From Roseovarius mucosus (GTDB lineage Bacteria; Pseudomonadota; Alphaproteobacteria; Rhodobacterales; Rhodobacteraceae), in assembly GCF_002080415.1 (NCBI RefSeq), contig NZ_CP020474.1:2865501-2929500 (forward strand): a DNA stretch of 64,000 nucleotides, in the 5' to 3' direction. Position numbers and translations under genes: made by a program. The notes below the pieces were generated by a model. It had not been told where the DNA came from, made no database searches, and was given only the letters and a program-made list of their open reading frames with translations. Positions 37,841 to 47,025 of this stretch are shown here, in pieces; position 1 is the stretch's first letter; each line of letters begins with the position of its first letter.

Positions 37841-37974
37841 TCACCCGTTAAATGGACCTAATTCTTTGATGTGGGAGCGGAGTGCATTGCATGCCGGTGC
37901 CATAAGTGCTGCAGCATCTTTGCCGGCCTGATAGCTGTAGGGAATGGTAGTAACACCCGCCAGGTCGCTTGGGA
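37841..37974 (-). pseudogene. C-terminal remnant of a TIR-like nucleotide-binding protein
   Basis: The minus strand reads PSDLAGVTTIPYSYQAGKDA, then APACNALRSHIKELGPFNG and a stop at 37841-37843. The PSDLAGVT segment followed by a (G/A)PAC-type helix resembles the C-terminus of predicted nucleotide-binding proteins with a TIR-like domain, as I recall that family; this is resemblance, not a search hit. The frame is cut exactly at the IS21 left end (37975), so the N-terminal part has been lost or moved. Related full-length proteins act as NADase effectors in anti-phage systems. Confidence 0.4.
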
Positions 37975-38047
37975 TGTTGATTGCCACTGAGAATTGACCC
38001 GGCATTGTCACCGAGAACTGACCCGCCCAGTGGTTATGTTCTGCGTA

Positions 38048-38839
38048 TCATGATGGCGTCAATGCTGGTGTTTCCTTCCGTTTCTTTTTCGCTGTTTCTG
38101 AGCTGGCCTTGAAGCGGTAGCTGTCATTGCCGGTCTCCAGAATGTGGCAGCGGTGGGTGAGGCGATCGAGCAGCGCGGTGGTCATTTTGGCGTCACCAAA
38201 GACCGTAGCCCACTCGGCGAAGCTCAGGTTGGTGGTTATGATGACGCTGGTGCGCTCGTAGAGTTTGCTCAGAAGATGGAAGAGCAAGGCCCCGCCGGAG
38301 GCACTGAACGGCAAATATCCCAACTCATCGAGGATCACGAGGTCGGTTTTGACCAGCGCCTCGGCAATCTTTCCGGCCTTGCCCTGAGCCTTTTCCTGCT
38401 CCAGGGCATTAACCAACTCGACCGTTGAGAAGAAGCGCACGCGCTTGCGGTGATGTTCGATGGCTTGGATGCCGAGGGCCGTAGCCACATGCGATTTCCC
38501 CGTGCCGGGACCGCCGATCAGGACCACATTTTCAGCGGCATCCATGAACTCGCATCGATGGAGCTGGCGGACCAGAGCTTCCCGCATTTCACTGGCCGCG
38601 AAGTCGAAGGCGGACAAGTCCTTGTATGCCGGGAAGCGGGCAGCCTTCATGTGATAGGCGATCGAGCGCACCTCCCGCTCGGCCATTTCGGCCTTGAGCA
38701 GTTGCGACAGGATCGGCATGGCGGACACGAACGCGGGCGACCCTTGCTCGATGAGATCGCCCACGGCCTGCGCCATCCCGGGCATTTTGAGGCTACGCAG
38801 CATGATGACGATGGCTGCTCCGGCGGGATCATGACGCAT
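38048..38839 (-). CDS. istB: IS21-family helper ATPase IstB
   Basis: 263 residues of the DnaC/IstB AAA+ family. Walker A is [17 protein letters not shown] and Walker B is [12 protein letters not shown], with a conserved [14 protein letters not shown] helix and sensor region [14 protein letters not shown]. IstB assembles on target DNA and directs the IstA transposase. The start ATGCGTCATGA at 38839 overlaps the istA stop by 11 bases, the normal coupling in IS21 elements; an upstream start in the same frame would lie inside istA. The protein appears intact. Confidence 0.93.
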   Translation of the reverse strand: MRHDPAGAAIVIMLRSLKMPGMAQAVGDLIEQGSPAFVSAMPILSQLLKAEMAEREVRSIAYHMKAARFPAYKDLSAFDFAASEMREALVRQLHRCEFMDAAENVVLIGGPGTGKSHVATALGIQAIEHHRKRVRFFSTVELVNALEQEKAQGKAGKIAEALVKTDLVILDELGYLPFSASGGALLFHLLSKLYERTSVIITTNLSFAEWATVFGDAKMTTALLDRLTHRCHILETGNDSYRFKASSETAKKKRKETPALTPS

Positions 38840-40367
38840 GGCGCGTGCCTCCCTTATTCTGAGCCTGTCGCAGTCCGTCATAGCGTGCAACATTGGCCTC
38901 AGGTTCCTTGCTCAGAGAGAGGGCCGACGGCGGCGTTATATCGGGCTGGTCGGTCGGTTTTCCGTCTACCAACCTGTGGAGCAGGTTCAGCACATGGGTC
39001 TTTGTGGGCACGCCGGCCTCCAGAGCCATTTCCACTGCGCGAAGCACAGACTGCTCGTCATGGTGCAGAACAAGCGACAAAATATCGACCATCTCACGGT
39101 CCCCACCAGGCCTGCGCAGCATCTGTCCCTGCAACTTGCGGAAGGCCTCTGGCATCTCGGCAAAGGGTGCCCCATTGCGCAGCGCCCCGGGTTTGCGCTG
39201 GACCACGGCCAGATAATGGCGCCAGTCATAGATGACGCGCCCAGGCTGGCGGTGCGACCGGTCGATGATGCGCTCATGCGTGCAAATCACATGCCCCTCG
39301 GCGACAACTATCAACCGCTCAGGGTAAATGCGCAGACTGACAGGGCGGTTCGCAAAACTGGCGGGCACAGAATAACGGGTGCGATCAAAGGTGATCAGGC
39401 AGGTCGGCGAGACGCGCTTTCTTTCCTCGACAAAACCATCGAACATTGTGGGGAGCGGCATAAGCGCAGGCTTCTCAGCCTCCCACACATCGGCGATGCT
39501 TCCAGGCAACCTGCCATGGGCCGTCTCAGCCCACAGCAGCTTGCAGCGCTCTTCCAGCCAGTCATTCAGCGCGCCCAGATCCGGAAAGGTCGGCATCAGC
39601 TGCCACATGCGATGGCGCGCGTCGCGCACATTCTTCTCGACCTGCCCTTTCTCCCATCCTGCGGCCGGGTTACAGAACTCGGGATCGAAGACATAATGAC
39701 TGGTCATCGCCGTGAACCGCGCATTCACATCGCGCTTCTTACCAAGTCCAACTTTGTCGACGGCGGTCTTCATATTGTCATAGATGCCGCGGCCCGGGAC
39801 GCCTTCGAAGACGCGGAACGCATGCCAATGCGCGTCAAACAGCATCTCATGTGTTTGCAGCAAATACGCCCGAACCAGAAAGGCGCGGCTGTGGGATAGC
39901 TTGATATGCGCGACCTGTAGTTTGATGCGCTCAGCCCCGACATAGGCCCAGTCCTCGCTCCAGTCGAATTGGAACGCCTCGCCAGGTGCAAACACCAGCG
40001 GCACGAAAGTTCCCCGATCCGTCGTGTGATGCGCGCGCTGCCGTTCGCCTTTCCATTGGCGAACGAAGGCTGCAACGCGCTCGTAGGAGCCGTCATATCC
40101 AAGCTTTACCAGATCGGCGTGCATCAGCTTCGCCGTCCGGCGTTCTTTGCGTGATTTGCGCTGGTCGGTCGTGAGCCATGCTGTCAGTTGCTTGGCATAG
40201 GGATCCAGCTTGCTCGGACGATCCGGCGTCTGAAACGCAGGCTCAACAATCCCCTCCCGCAAATACTTCTTGATTGTGTTACGCGATATGCCCGTGCGCC
40301 GAGCAATCTCGCGAATGGGCATCTTGTCTCGCAGCGCCCATGTCCTGATAACCTTCAAAAATCCCAT
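38829..40367 (-). CDS. istA: IS21-family transposase IstA
   Basis: 512 residues, full length. An N-terminal helix-turn-helix ([20 protein letters not shown]) precedes the DDE catalytic core: [12 protein letters not shown] (first Asp), [12 protein letters not shown] (second Asp) and [17 protein letters not shown] (Glu). A C-terminal beta domain contains [17 protein letters not shown]. The ATG at 40367 has GGAGTG upstream; an in-frame extension of 20 residues further up is unlikely. No frameshift or stop is visible, so the element may still be mobile. Confidence 0.94.
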   Translation of the reverse strand: MGFLKVIRTWALRDKMPIREIARRTGISRNTIKKYLREGIVEPAFQTPDRPSKLDPYAKQLTAWLTTDQRKSRKERRTAKLMHADLVKLGYDGSYERVAAFVRQWKGERQRAHHTTDRGTFVPLVFAPGEAFQFDWSEDWAYVGAERIKLQVAHIKLSHSRAFLVRAYLLQTHEMLFDAHWHAFRVFEGVPGRGIYDNMKTAVDKVGLGKKRDVNARFTAMTSHYVFDPEFCNPAAGWEKGQVEKNVRDARHRMWQLMPTFPDLGALNDWLEERCKLLWAETAHGRLPGSIADVWEAEKPALMPLPTMFDGFVEERKRVSPTCLITFDRTRYSVPASFANRPVSLRIYPERLIVVAEGHVICTHERIIDRSHRQPGRVIYDWRHYLAVVQRKPGALRNGAPFAEMPEAFRKLQGQMLRRPGGDREMVDILSLVLHHDEQSVLRAVEMALEAGVPTKTHVLNLLHRLVDGKPTDQPDITPPSALSLSKEPEANVARYDGLRQAQNKGGTRHAS

Positions 40368-40480
40368 GTCGATCACTCCAAATGCCCCCAGCTGGTTCAA
40401 GCCGGGGCAAGGTTGCACATGGGTCAATTCTCAGTGACAATTTTAGCCTTTGCCGGGTCAATTCTCAGTGGCAATCAACA

Positions 40481-40753
40481 ACCAGTGTTGCTGCGTTTGC
40501 AGTGCGGCAGTCTCACCGGTCGCTTTCGGCCGAGACTGTGTGAAACCTCAAATCTCGACAACCTGCGAAGAACGTTTTCCTTGGGAAGTCGCCGGTGGCG
40601 GTCCAGCCTGGAAAAACATCTGCCCGCCGTGCGTTGGGGAGAACGTTCTTCCGCGACCAACCATGGTCGACCTTGTTTTTACACAGCCTCCGCCCTTTGC
40701 GTTAACAATCTGACAAAAACTCAGCAGCCGCGCTGTGAAAATTCCCTATTCAG
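40481..40753. other. 273-base segment trapped between two IS21 ends
   Basis: This DNA lies between the right end of the complete IS21 copy and a second IS21 end in opposite orientation. One plus-strand frame is open through it (CEERFPWEVAGGGPAWKNIC, then PRPTMVDLVFTQPPPFAL), but it has no start of its own and no recognised family. CAGTGTTG occurs at both edges (40483-40490 and 40751-40758). Confidence 0.4.
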
Positions 40754-40787
40754 TGTTGATTGCCACTGAGAATTGACCCGGCAAAGG
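40754..40787 (+). mobile_element. 34-base end of a second, inverted IS21 copy
   Basis: The sequence TGTTGATTGCCACTGAG...CCCGGCAAAGG is identical to the inverse complement of the first 34 bases of the right end of the complete IS21 element. The left end diverges after 30 bases (CATTG instead of CAAAGG), so this is a right end in opposite orientation. It stops exactly where the IS3 element begins, so the rest of this copy is missing. Confidence 0.85.
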
Positions 40788-42400
40788 GGGGTGCGGACGA
40801 AAAGTTGGACTGTCTTGGAGATAGTTCATGTATAGCTACGAAGAGCGAATGCGCGCGGTTGAGCTTTATATCAAGCTCGGCAAACGCTTGCGTGCCACCA
40901 TCCGTGAGTTGGGATATCCAACGAAGAATGCCTTGAAGGTCTGGTATGGAGAATATGAGCGTCGGCAGGATTTGCCGACACGTTCAATGCCGCGCCCGCC
41001 CAAGTTTTCGGCGGCACAGAAGCAGATGGCGTTAGATCATTATGCCAGCCAGGGGCGCTGCATTTCATGGACGCTGCGTGCCTTAGGCTATCCTGGTCGG
41101 GCGACGCTGACTGCTTGGGTGCGCGAGGCATTTCCCGAAACCAGAACGGTTACGGTCGGTGCCCGTGCCCGAGGCCGTGGAACTTACTCTGACGCTGTGG
41201 AGCAGGCCGGCGTGGTTGGGCTTTATAGTCGTCAAGAAAGTGCGCAGGCTTTGGCAGAAAAGGTCGGAGTTAGCAGGCCGACGCTGTATGCTTGGAAAAA
41301 CCAGCTCCTTGGCTCGGAGGCTCCTGCCACGATGAAACGCAAGAAAAATGCTTCCTTGGATCCAGAGATCGAAGAATTGGAACGTCAGCGTGAAGCCCTG
41401 CAACGCGACATCCGCGAACTTCAGATTGAGCATGACCTGCTGAAGACAGCGAGTGAACTGATAAAAAAGGATCTTGGCGGCGATCTGCAGGGCCTGAGCA
41501 ATCGGGAAAAAACCATGCTGATCGTCGCCCTAAAAAATCGGTATAAGGCACCGGCACTATTGGCCCGGCTGGGTCTCGCGCGCAGTTCTTACTTCTACCA
41601 TCGCGCTCGTATCACACTGGAAGATAAGTATCTTCCCGTTCGCCACGCCATGAAGGAGGCCTTTGAAAGCAACCATCACTGCTATGGCTACCGGCGCCTC
41701 AGAGCTTATATGACACGGCACTCTATCTTGATCTCCGAAAAAGTGGTGCGGCGCCTGATGAAACAGGAAGCTTTGGTCGTCCCAAAGCCCAAGCGGCAGC
41801 GTTACAGCTCATATCTGGGGGAGATTAGCCTTGCGCCGGAGAATATCATCAACCGAGAATTCCAGGCGGCCGCGCCAAATGAGAAATGGCTGACTGACAT
41901 CACCGAATTCCACATCCGCGCTGGTAAGGTTTATCTTTCGCCCATCATCGACTGCTTCGATGGCCTTGTCATTAGTTGGGCCATCGGGACCAAGCCGGAT
42001 GCTAATTTGGTGAACACCATGCTTGATGCAGCAGTCGAGACCATCGCGGACAGCGAAACGCGGCCCATAATCCACAGCGATCGCGGAGGCCACTATCGCT
42101 GGCCTGGCTGGCTGGAACGTGTAGATGCAGCAAAGCTCGTTCGTTCGATGTCACGAAAGGCGAGCTCCCAAGACAATGCCGCATGTGAAGGCTTCTTCGG
42201 GCGCTTGAAGACTGAGTTCTTCTATCCTCGTGATTGGCGGGCTTTCACCGCGGCCCAGTTCATTGACGAGGTTGACGCCTACATCCGCTGGTATAACGAA
42301 ACGCGCATCAAGATGTCCCTTGGTGGTCGAAGCCCAATCGAATACCGTAAAAGCCTAGGACTTATGACGTAAAAACAGTCCAAGCTTTTGTCCGCACCCC
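40788..42400 (+). mobile_element. IS3-family insertion sequence
   Basis: Imperfect terminal inverted repeats match: GGGGTGCGGACGAAAAG... at 40788 and the inverse complement of ...CTTTTGTCCGCACCCC ending at 42400 (about 22 of 25 bases). A single transposase gene fills the element. The bases outside (AGG left, GCT right) are not a target duplication, and the DNA to the right does not continue the IS21 copy on the left, so a deletion probably followed insertion. Confidence 0.85.
40828..42372 (+). CDS. IS3-family transposase, single-ORF form
   Basis: 514 residues. The N-terminal half holds two helix-turn-helix-like regions (MRAVELYIKLGKRLRATIRE and AEKVGVSRPTLYAWKNQLLG) and a coiled coil rich in Glu and Arg (EELERQREALQRDIRELQI). 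The C-terminal half is the DDE integrase core: WLTDITEFHIRAG (Asp), PIIHSDRGGHY (Asp) and EGFFGRLKTEFFYPRDW (Glu), with YIRWYNETRIKMSLGG at the end. Most IS3 elements split this into orfA and orfB joined by a frameshift; here both parts are in one frame. It looks intact. Confidence 0.92.
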   Translation: MYSYEERMRAVELYIKLGKRLRATIRELGYPTKNALKVWYGEYERRQDLPTRSMPRPPKFSAAQKQMALDHYASQGRCISWTLRALGYPGRATLTAWVREAFPETRTVTVGARARGRGTYSDAVEQAGVVGLYSRQESAQALAEKVGVSRPTLYAWKNQLLGSEAPATMKRKKNASLDPEIEELERQREALQRDIRELQIEHDLLKTASELIKKDLGGDLQGLSNREKTMLIVALKNRYKAPALLARLGLARSSYFYHRARITLEDKYLPVRHAMKEAFESNHHCYGYRRLRAYMTRHSILISEKVVRRLMKQEALVVPKPKRQRYSSYLGEISLAPENIINREFQAAAPNEKWLTDITEFHIRAGKVYLSPIIDCFDGLVISWAIGTKPDANLVNTMLDAAVETIADSETRPIIHSDRGGHYRWPGWLERVDAAKLVRSMSRKASSQDNAACEGFFGRLKTEFFYPRDWRAFTAAQFIDEVDAYIRWYNETRIKMSLGGRSPIEYRKSLGLMT

Positions 42401-42554
42401 GCTCGCACCCCGCCGAATCAATCCGACACGAAAATCAACACTCAAACGTCAACAAGCCTTACAAGAAAAGGCGAAGTTTATGTATGGCGCAACTTATTCG
42501 GTTCTTGTATTTTTTCAACATTGTCGTGGCGTGTGTCATAGAAGGGTGTTTCAT

Positions 42555-43565
42555 ATGTTGTTGATTGCGCTGGCAGCGGCTGCTTTGGTGGGGGTCAGCC
42601 TATACGAACTTTTCGACGATGACGAAGACTCGGACGCTCGCCAGGAAAGTCAGCCGGAGCCCGATGATGCGAGCGAGATTGTCGGCACCTCCTTGAATGA
42701 GATCATTTTCGGTGGTCCGAGCGCGCAGTCGATTGATGGCCAGGGCGGCAATGATACAATCGAGGGGCGAGGCGGCGACGACACAATCGTGACGGCTGCT
42801 GGTGACGATGTCATCCGGGGCGATGACGGGAATGACAGCGTCGAGGCGTTTGGCGGGAACGATTTGATCCAGGGGAATGATGGAGATGACACGCTGCGCG
42901 CTGGCACTGGGGACGATACGGTGCAAGGCGGACTGGGTGATGACAGCATTGGGGGCTGGCGCGGTGCGGACGATCTCGATGGTGGTTTCGGAGACGACGA
43001 AATCTTTGGTGGCGATGATGATGATACGCTAACCGGCGGGCAGGGCGCGGATATGTTGTTCGGGCAGGCCGGCGATGATTTCGTTCGTGACAATCAGGGC
43101 GCGGACTTCCTGTCTGGTGGCGATGGAAATGATACCCTCGATGCCATGGACGGCGCGACGGATGCGCCCGATACCCTCTTTGGTGGCTTGGGCGACGACC
43201 GGTTGCGCGGCGACGCTGGCGACACGCTCAACGGCGATGAAGGGTTTGATGTGTTCGAAGTGATTGTCGATCCGGCAGCTACCGAGCCTGTGGTGATCAC
43301 CGATCTCTTCGGGACGAGGCCCGAGGGTGTGGGAATCTTCCCAGAGAACGGTCGGGTCATTTTCTCCAACCCGGATGGAAATTTCCTATCGGCCGATGCG
43401 CTGAGCGGACCCAATGGTATCAATTTCTTTGAGCAGGGTGACGGAACCATGGTTCTGGTCAATAATCAGCCAGTGGTCTTTCTGCAAGACACGACCCTGA
43501 GCAGAGTCTTGAGTAGCGACATATGGATCGCCAACTTTCGCCTTGATGAATTGGAGCCGCTTTGA
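42555..43565 (+). CDS. RTX calcium-binding repeat protein
   Basis: 336 residues. The N-terminus MLLIALAAAALVGVSLYELF is one membrane-type helix, followed by a very acidic linker. About residues 40-235 are RTX nonapeptide repeats (GGNDTIEGRGGDDTI, GNDGDDTLRAGTGDDTVQGG and others) that bind calcium in a beta-roll. A non-repetitive domain (VITDLFGTRPEGVGI) ends the protein. Such proteins leave the cell by type I secretion, but the N-terminal helix suggests this one may stay attached. GAAGGG precedes the ATG. It is convergent with the RTX glycosidase-like gene. Confidence 0.85.
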   Translation: MLLIALAAAALVGVSLYELFDDDEDSDARQESQPEPDDASEIVGTSLNEIIFGGPSAQSIDGQGGNDTIEGRGGDDTIVTAAGDDVIRGDDGNDSVEAFGGNDLIQGNDGDDTLRAGTGDDTVQGGLGDDSIGGWRGADDLDGGFGDDEIFGGDDDDTLTGGQGADMLFGQAGDDFVRDNQGADFLSGGDGNDTLDAMDGATDAPDTLFGGLGDDRLRGDAGDTLNGDEGFDVFEVIVDPAATEPVVITDLFGTRPEGVGIFPENGRVIFSNPDGNFLSADALSGPNGINFFEQGDGTMVLVNNQPVVFLQDTTLSRVLSSDIWIANFRLDELEPL

Positions 43566-43582
43566 ACTCGTAATCTTGTGGG

Positions 43583-43607
43583 CCTCCCCGCCATTATGGC
43601 GGAGAGG
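43583..43607. terminator. Bidirectional terminator-like hairpin
   Basis: CCTCC-CCGCCA-TTA-TGGCGG-AGAGG forms a stem with a three-base loop between the stops of the convergent genes at 43565 and 43616. No long T-run follows on either side, so strength is uncertain. Confidence 0.45.
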
Positions 43608-43615
43608 TCTGACCA

Positions 43616-45613
43616 TCAGACAAAGATAAAATTATCGCTATTTGCAATCTCGCTCCAAGAATATTGACTGGTATCTTCCAGTAAAATTGAGAAGCTCTGC
43701 CCAACTTTGCTGAACGAGATTTTATAACCATCGACATCGCCGCCCACGAGGTAAATTTTCAGATCGCTTCGGCTGTTGACGCCGTCGACATCGAGTTTAA
43801 TCAGGTCTGTTCCCGGTTCAAAATCTGTGATCCGCTCGTCGGCCACCATTTCTGATTGCAAGAATATAAAAGTATCCGCGCCGGCTCCCCCCGTGACCGT
43901 GTCGCGACCTCTCCCGCCAATCAGTTTGTCATTTCCCGTTTCGCCAAAGATCTGATCATTATCATTGCCACCATACAGGACGTCTTGGCCATCACCCCCG
44001 AAAAGCGTGTCAGCGCCCGCCCTGCCATAGAGTTTATCATTGCCAAGCCCTCCCTGAAGCTCGTCATCGCCATCGCGGCCGTCAAGCGTGTCGGCCCCTG
44101 CAAATCCGAAAATCTTATCAACGCCATTCGTCCCCACAAGCGCCACGTCGTTTCCATTCGTCCCGTTGACGATATTGACTTGTGACAACTCATAAGTGAT
44201 TTCAATCACTTCGTAGGGCTTGAATGTCACCGTCAGATCTGTTCCGCCCCCAAGTTGGGTCTCGTTCAACTGGGTTATTTTCGCTCGAACGTCGTGTTCA
44301 TTCCAATAATAGCGCGTGCCATCAATGGTCACGAATTCAGATGCAATATTGGTATCACCATTCCAATGCTGACCGTTCGACGAGGCTGGATCATATCCCA
44401 ACTGTATTCCCGACACGCTATCGTAGGCACCGATCATCTGACTGAAGTCGAGATCGACTGTTTGCTTTTCTAAAGATCGGGAAGAAACATAGAAAACCAC
44501 CTTCTCGTTGGATTGAAAGGTGTTGATCTCAATGGAACCGTTATCATTTGAAAAGTCAGCTTCGACCCTTTCCATCCCGATGATACTATTGGTCATCATG
44601 TCGAATATGGCCCCACGCACGGTGTTGAGCAGGATGCCCGTGGCCTAGTCTATCACAAGATTGTCTCCCGGATGACCGGCGAGGTCGGTTCGTGTGTTCA
44701 TCTGGACGGGCCAAACGTAGGCGCTGTCAACACCGAGGTCTAACATGTATTCGAATTGTTCAAGAATGGTCGATGCAGCACGGATGCCATTTAGGTGGTT
44801 TGAGTCTCGGTTGATATTCCACTCCGTTATGTGCAAACCAAAATCGGAGCCGAATGTTGCGTTCCACCGCGTCATGGATTTATCGATCCAACCCATTTCT
44901 CGACTGCTGCCATCGAAGGTAATATCTCCGTCATCCTTGAAGTAGTAATGCTCGATGACGCCATCCAGCGCGCCTCTGGCAGCGGGAGAGAGTTGGTTGA
45001 TGATCGTTTGGTTCGCGCTTTCAGTGCGGGGTTCGAAGTTGTCTGAAGGGCCGTCTGGGCGGGGGAATTCGGAGTTGGATGCCGTGACATTTGCCATCTG
45101 AATTAGGATGTCAGGATCATGACCAGACCCCGTTATGCCATTCTGGATTGCAATGATTGACGCGTTGGCTCGCTGGCCATATAGAGTTTCGCCCATTTCG
45201 CCCCAGAATTCATTGCCGATTTCAAACTGCGCGATCACATCGCCATAGTTCTGCAGCACAAGTTCAACGAAATCTGTCAGGTCCTGAATATTTTGCGGGA
45301 AGATGCCGTTTTGTATAGGTGTAACGAGTGATACTTTCTTGCCGTTCGCCTGCGCCCAGTTTAGGAAATTGGTGACTTCGTCAATCAGTTCTCCATTGGG
45401 TTTGAGCAGCCCGTTCTGATACAGGCTCTGCGTATCCCCACCTGGAAAGCGAACATTTGTAATGCCTATAGCTGTTTGCGCACTCGTGAATTCAGAGGTT
45501 GGAGTCCCTGTGTTGGTGTTGGGACCGATGACCGCGTTACCGCCAAATAGTTCAGCTGTGGCCATTTGATTTGTAAGAGTAAAGTTGGTGAGTGTCATTT
45601 GCACGTTTGGCAT
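43616..45613 (-). pseudogene. RTX-tailed clan-A glycosidase-like gene with in-frame amber stop
   Basis: From MPNVQMTLTNFTLTNQM at 45613 the frame runs 322 codons, meets TAG at 44647-44645, then stays open in the same frame to 43616. The part before the stop has RFPGGDTQ, FEIGNEFWGEMG (Glu135) and HITEWNINRD (Glu264), matching the gene at 3913-5601. The part after has the beta domain (GAIFDMMTNSIIGMERVEA), which aligns with the same position in the paralogue, and a C-terminal RTX block (GADTLDGRDGDDELQGGLGN). Without the stop it would be about 665 residues. It is a nonsense pseudogene, a readthrough gene or a base-call error. Confidence 0.8.
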
Positions 45614-45893
45614 GACAAAACCCTTTCAATCATACCTACCTGTCATTCTCTCGAATGACTGTTCATGCGATGGGAATTTCTCATAATTGAATCTAATATC
45701 ACCGCACGACTTATGGTAGAATTTCCTTGTGAAGACAGTCAAGTGCTCGGCTTGGGTGACGCGGATGTTTCTATCCGGCACATATCAAGGGCTAACAGGT
45801 ATTTATCCGGAGGCCATGCCACTCTCTCGGCGATAACTGGTTGTTAGTGCGCGCTTTGCGGGTCCGGAACGACCCCACGACGTAGATACTTTG
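45614..45893. other. AT-richer gap without convincing gene
   Basis: The first 100 bases should contain the promoter of the minus-strand RTX glycosidase-like gene. A 60-codon plus-strand frame (45665-45847) has no ribosome site and no recognised domain. Nothing else is seen. Confidence 0.35.
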
Positions 45894-46225
45894 TCAAATC
45901 ATGCAACGAAGATTAGGTAGGCTACGGCGGTTGCGTCCTCCCGCAACCATAAATACTATACTTTGCATAACCTCCTGTTCAAGGGAGGTTTTTTGCTGTC
46001 CGGACTTCCCCGCACCCCCAAGGCTCAATGCCAGAATGCCCGCAAGTGCGCCGTGCAGGTCCAGCTGCGGCTCCATGCGCTTGCCGCCCGTGGGGACAGG
46101 CGTGATCACGATCTTGTCGATCAGGCCACGGATCGCCTCTTTGGCCTCCAGCATGTGTTCCCAGGCGGCGCAATGGCGGGGGCTCAAGGCGAAGCCATCC
46201 GGGCGCAATGTCGATCTGCACGAGA
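45894..46225 (-). pseudogene. C-terminal remnant of a large serine recombinase
   Basis: The minus-strand frame contains MLEAKEAIRGLIDKIVITPV, then LDLHGALAGILALSLGGAG, the usual C-terminal region of large serine recombinases in Rhodobacteraceae. It ends MVAGGRNRRSL, where intact relatives read VAGAGFEPATF because the gene runs into a tRNA used as attachment site. The DNA TGGTTGCGGGAGGA near the stop resembles the inverse complement of a tRNA 3' end. The catalytic N-terminus is absent, and the frame upstream of about 46225 no longer looks like recombinase. This marks a decayed integrative element. Confidence 0.6.
45929..45948. repeat. Hairpin/att-like sequence at the recombinase 3' end
   Basis: GGTTGCG (45929-45935) and CGCAACC (45942-45948) are perfect 7-base arms around TCCTCC. 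On the minus strand this begins TGGTTGCGGGAGGA, like the acceptor end of a tRNA such as tRNA-fMet read backwards. No tRNA body is present, so it may be an attachment-site relic. Confidence 0.4.
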
Positions 46226-46338
46226 GTTGAATAAGCTGCTTCCGATTGAACGCGTGGTATCGCTCCTCAAATACGCAGGTGCCAGCCTTGGTGCCTCCGG
46301 TGGCGCGGTAGGTGGCTTTTTTCAATCGTGTTGAATAA

Positions 46339-46356
46339 ATACCAACTGTATGGTAT
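46339..46356. promoter_or_regulatory. Probable TetR operator
   Basis: ATACCA-actgta-TGGTAT is an inverted repeat with 6-base arms and a 6-base spacer, ending ten bases before the TetR start codon at 46366. The location fits autoregulation of the operon. Confidence 0.55.
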
Positions 46357-46365
46357 GTATCGACT

Positions 46366-47025
46366 ATGCCAAGACCAACCAAGCAATACCCCGAGCGCGG
46401 CGATGCGCGTACCCGCCTTCTGGAAGCCGCGCGCGACGTGATCCGCCGTAAGGGCTTTGCCGCAACCTCAGTCGATGACCTGTGCCAGTCGGCCGGTGTC
46501 ACGAAGGGTGCGTTCTTCCATCACTTCAAGACGAAGGACGCGCTCGGTGTGGCGGCAGCGAATTTCTGGGCCGAGACAACCAGCGCACTATTTGCGAGCG
46601 CCCCTTACCATGAGCCAGACGATCCGCTGGACAGGGTTCTGGCCTATCTGGATTTCCGCAGAGCCATCATTGGCGGCGAGACCTTTGAATACACCTGCCT
46701 CGTGGGGACCATGACGCAGGAGGTGCATGACAGCGCGCCCGCGATCCGGGATGCCTGCGCCGCCAGCATTTTTGGCCATGCCGCCACGCTGGAGGCCGAC
46801 ATCGAAGCGGCCAGAGCAAAGCGCGGGATTGACGCGGACTGGACTGCCGCCAGCCTTGCCCGCCACACACAGGCGGTCCTTCAGGGCGGCTTCATCCTCG
46901 CCAAGGCCACCGGAGACTCGGACCTGGCCCGTGAGAGCGTCGACCACCTGGTCCGCTATGTGCGCGGCCTGTTCGGGCTGGGGCCAAATACATCCGAAAT
47001 CAGCAAGGGGGAGAGATCATCATGA
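46366..47025 (+). CDS. TetR family transcriptional regulator
   Basis: 219 residues. The N-terminal DNA-binding domain reads RTRLLEAARDVIRRKGFAAT, then SVDDLCQSAGVTKGAFFHHF and KTKDALGVAA. The ligand-binding C-terminal domain is helical, with EYTCLVGTMTQEVHDSAPAI as in TetR_C_11-like proteins. An inverted repeat overlaps its promoter. Its stop overlaps the start of the SRPBCC gene (ATGA), and four further genes follow with overlaps or short gaps, so it probably represses its own operon. Confidence 0.9.
   Translation: MPRPTKQYPERGDARTRLLEAARDVIRRKGFAATSVDDLCQSAGVTKGAFFHHFKTKDALGVAAANFWAETTSALFASAPYHEPDDPLDRVLAYLDFRRAIIGGETFEYTCLVGTMTQEVHDSAPAIRDACAASIFGHAATLEADIEAARAKRGIDADWTAASLARHTQAVLQGGFILAKATGDSDLARESVDHLVRYVRGLFGLGPNTSEISKGERSS

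Larger units (their letters stand above)
37975..40480 (-). mobile_element. IS21-family insertion sequence
   Basis: Both ends carry the same 30-base terminal inverted repeat, starting TGTTGATTGCCACTGAG, at 37975-38004 and (inverted) 40451-40480. Second, degenerate inner copies follow (TTGTCACCGAGAACTGACCC on the left, GGGTCAATTCTCAGTGACAA on the right), as is usual for IS21. istA and istB on the minus strand fill the element. Flanking bases (GGGA left, ACCA right) show no target duplication, so the element or its surroundings have been rearranged after insertion. It truncates a TIR-like gene on its left. Confidence 0.92.

Noticed and set aside
38838..39899. 353-codon plus-strand frame within istA
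   Set aside because: Antisense to an intact IstA with all catalytic motifs.
42401..42450. Right flank of IS3 as the missing IS21 left end
   Set aside because: Only AATCAACA matches the IS21 tip; the adjoining CACTGAG block is absent, so the match is probably chance.
42720..43260. Regular repeats resembling a CRISPR or satellite array
   Set aside because: The periodicity is that of RTX nonapeptide codons in an open frame.
45921..45960. tRNA gene near 45.9 kb
   Set aside because: Only an acceptor-like hairpin is present; no D-, anticodon- or T-arm sequence accompanies it.
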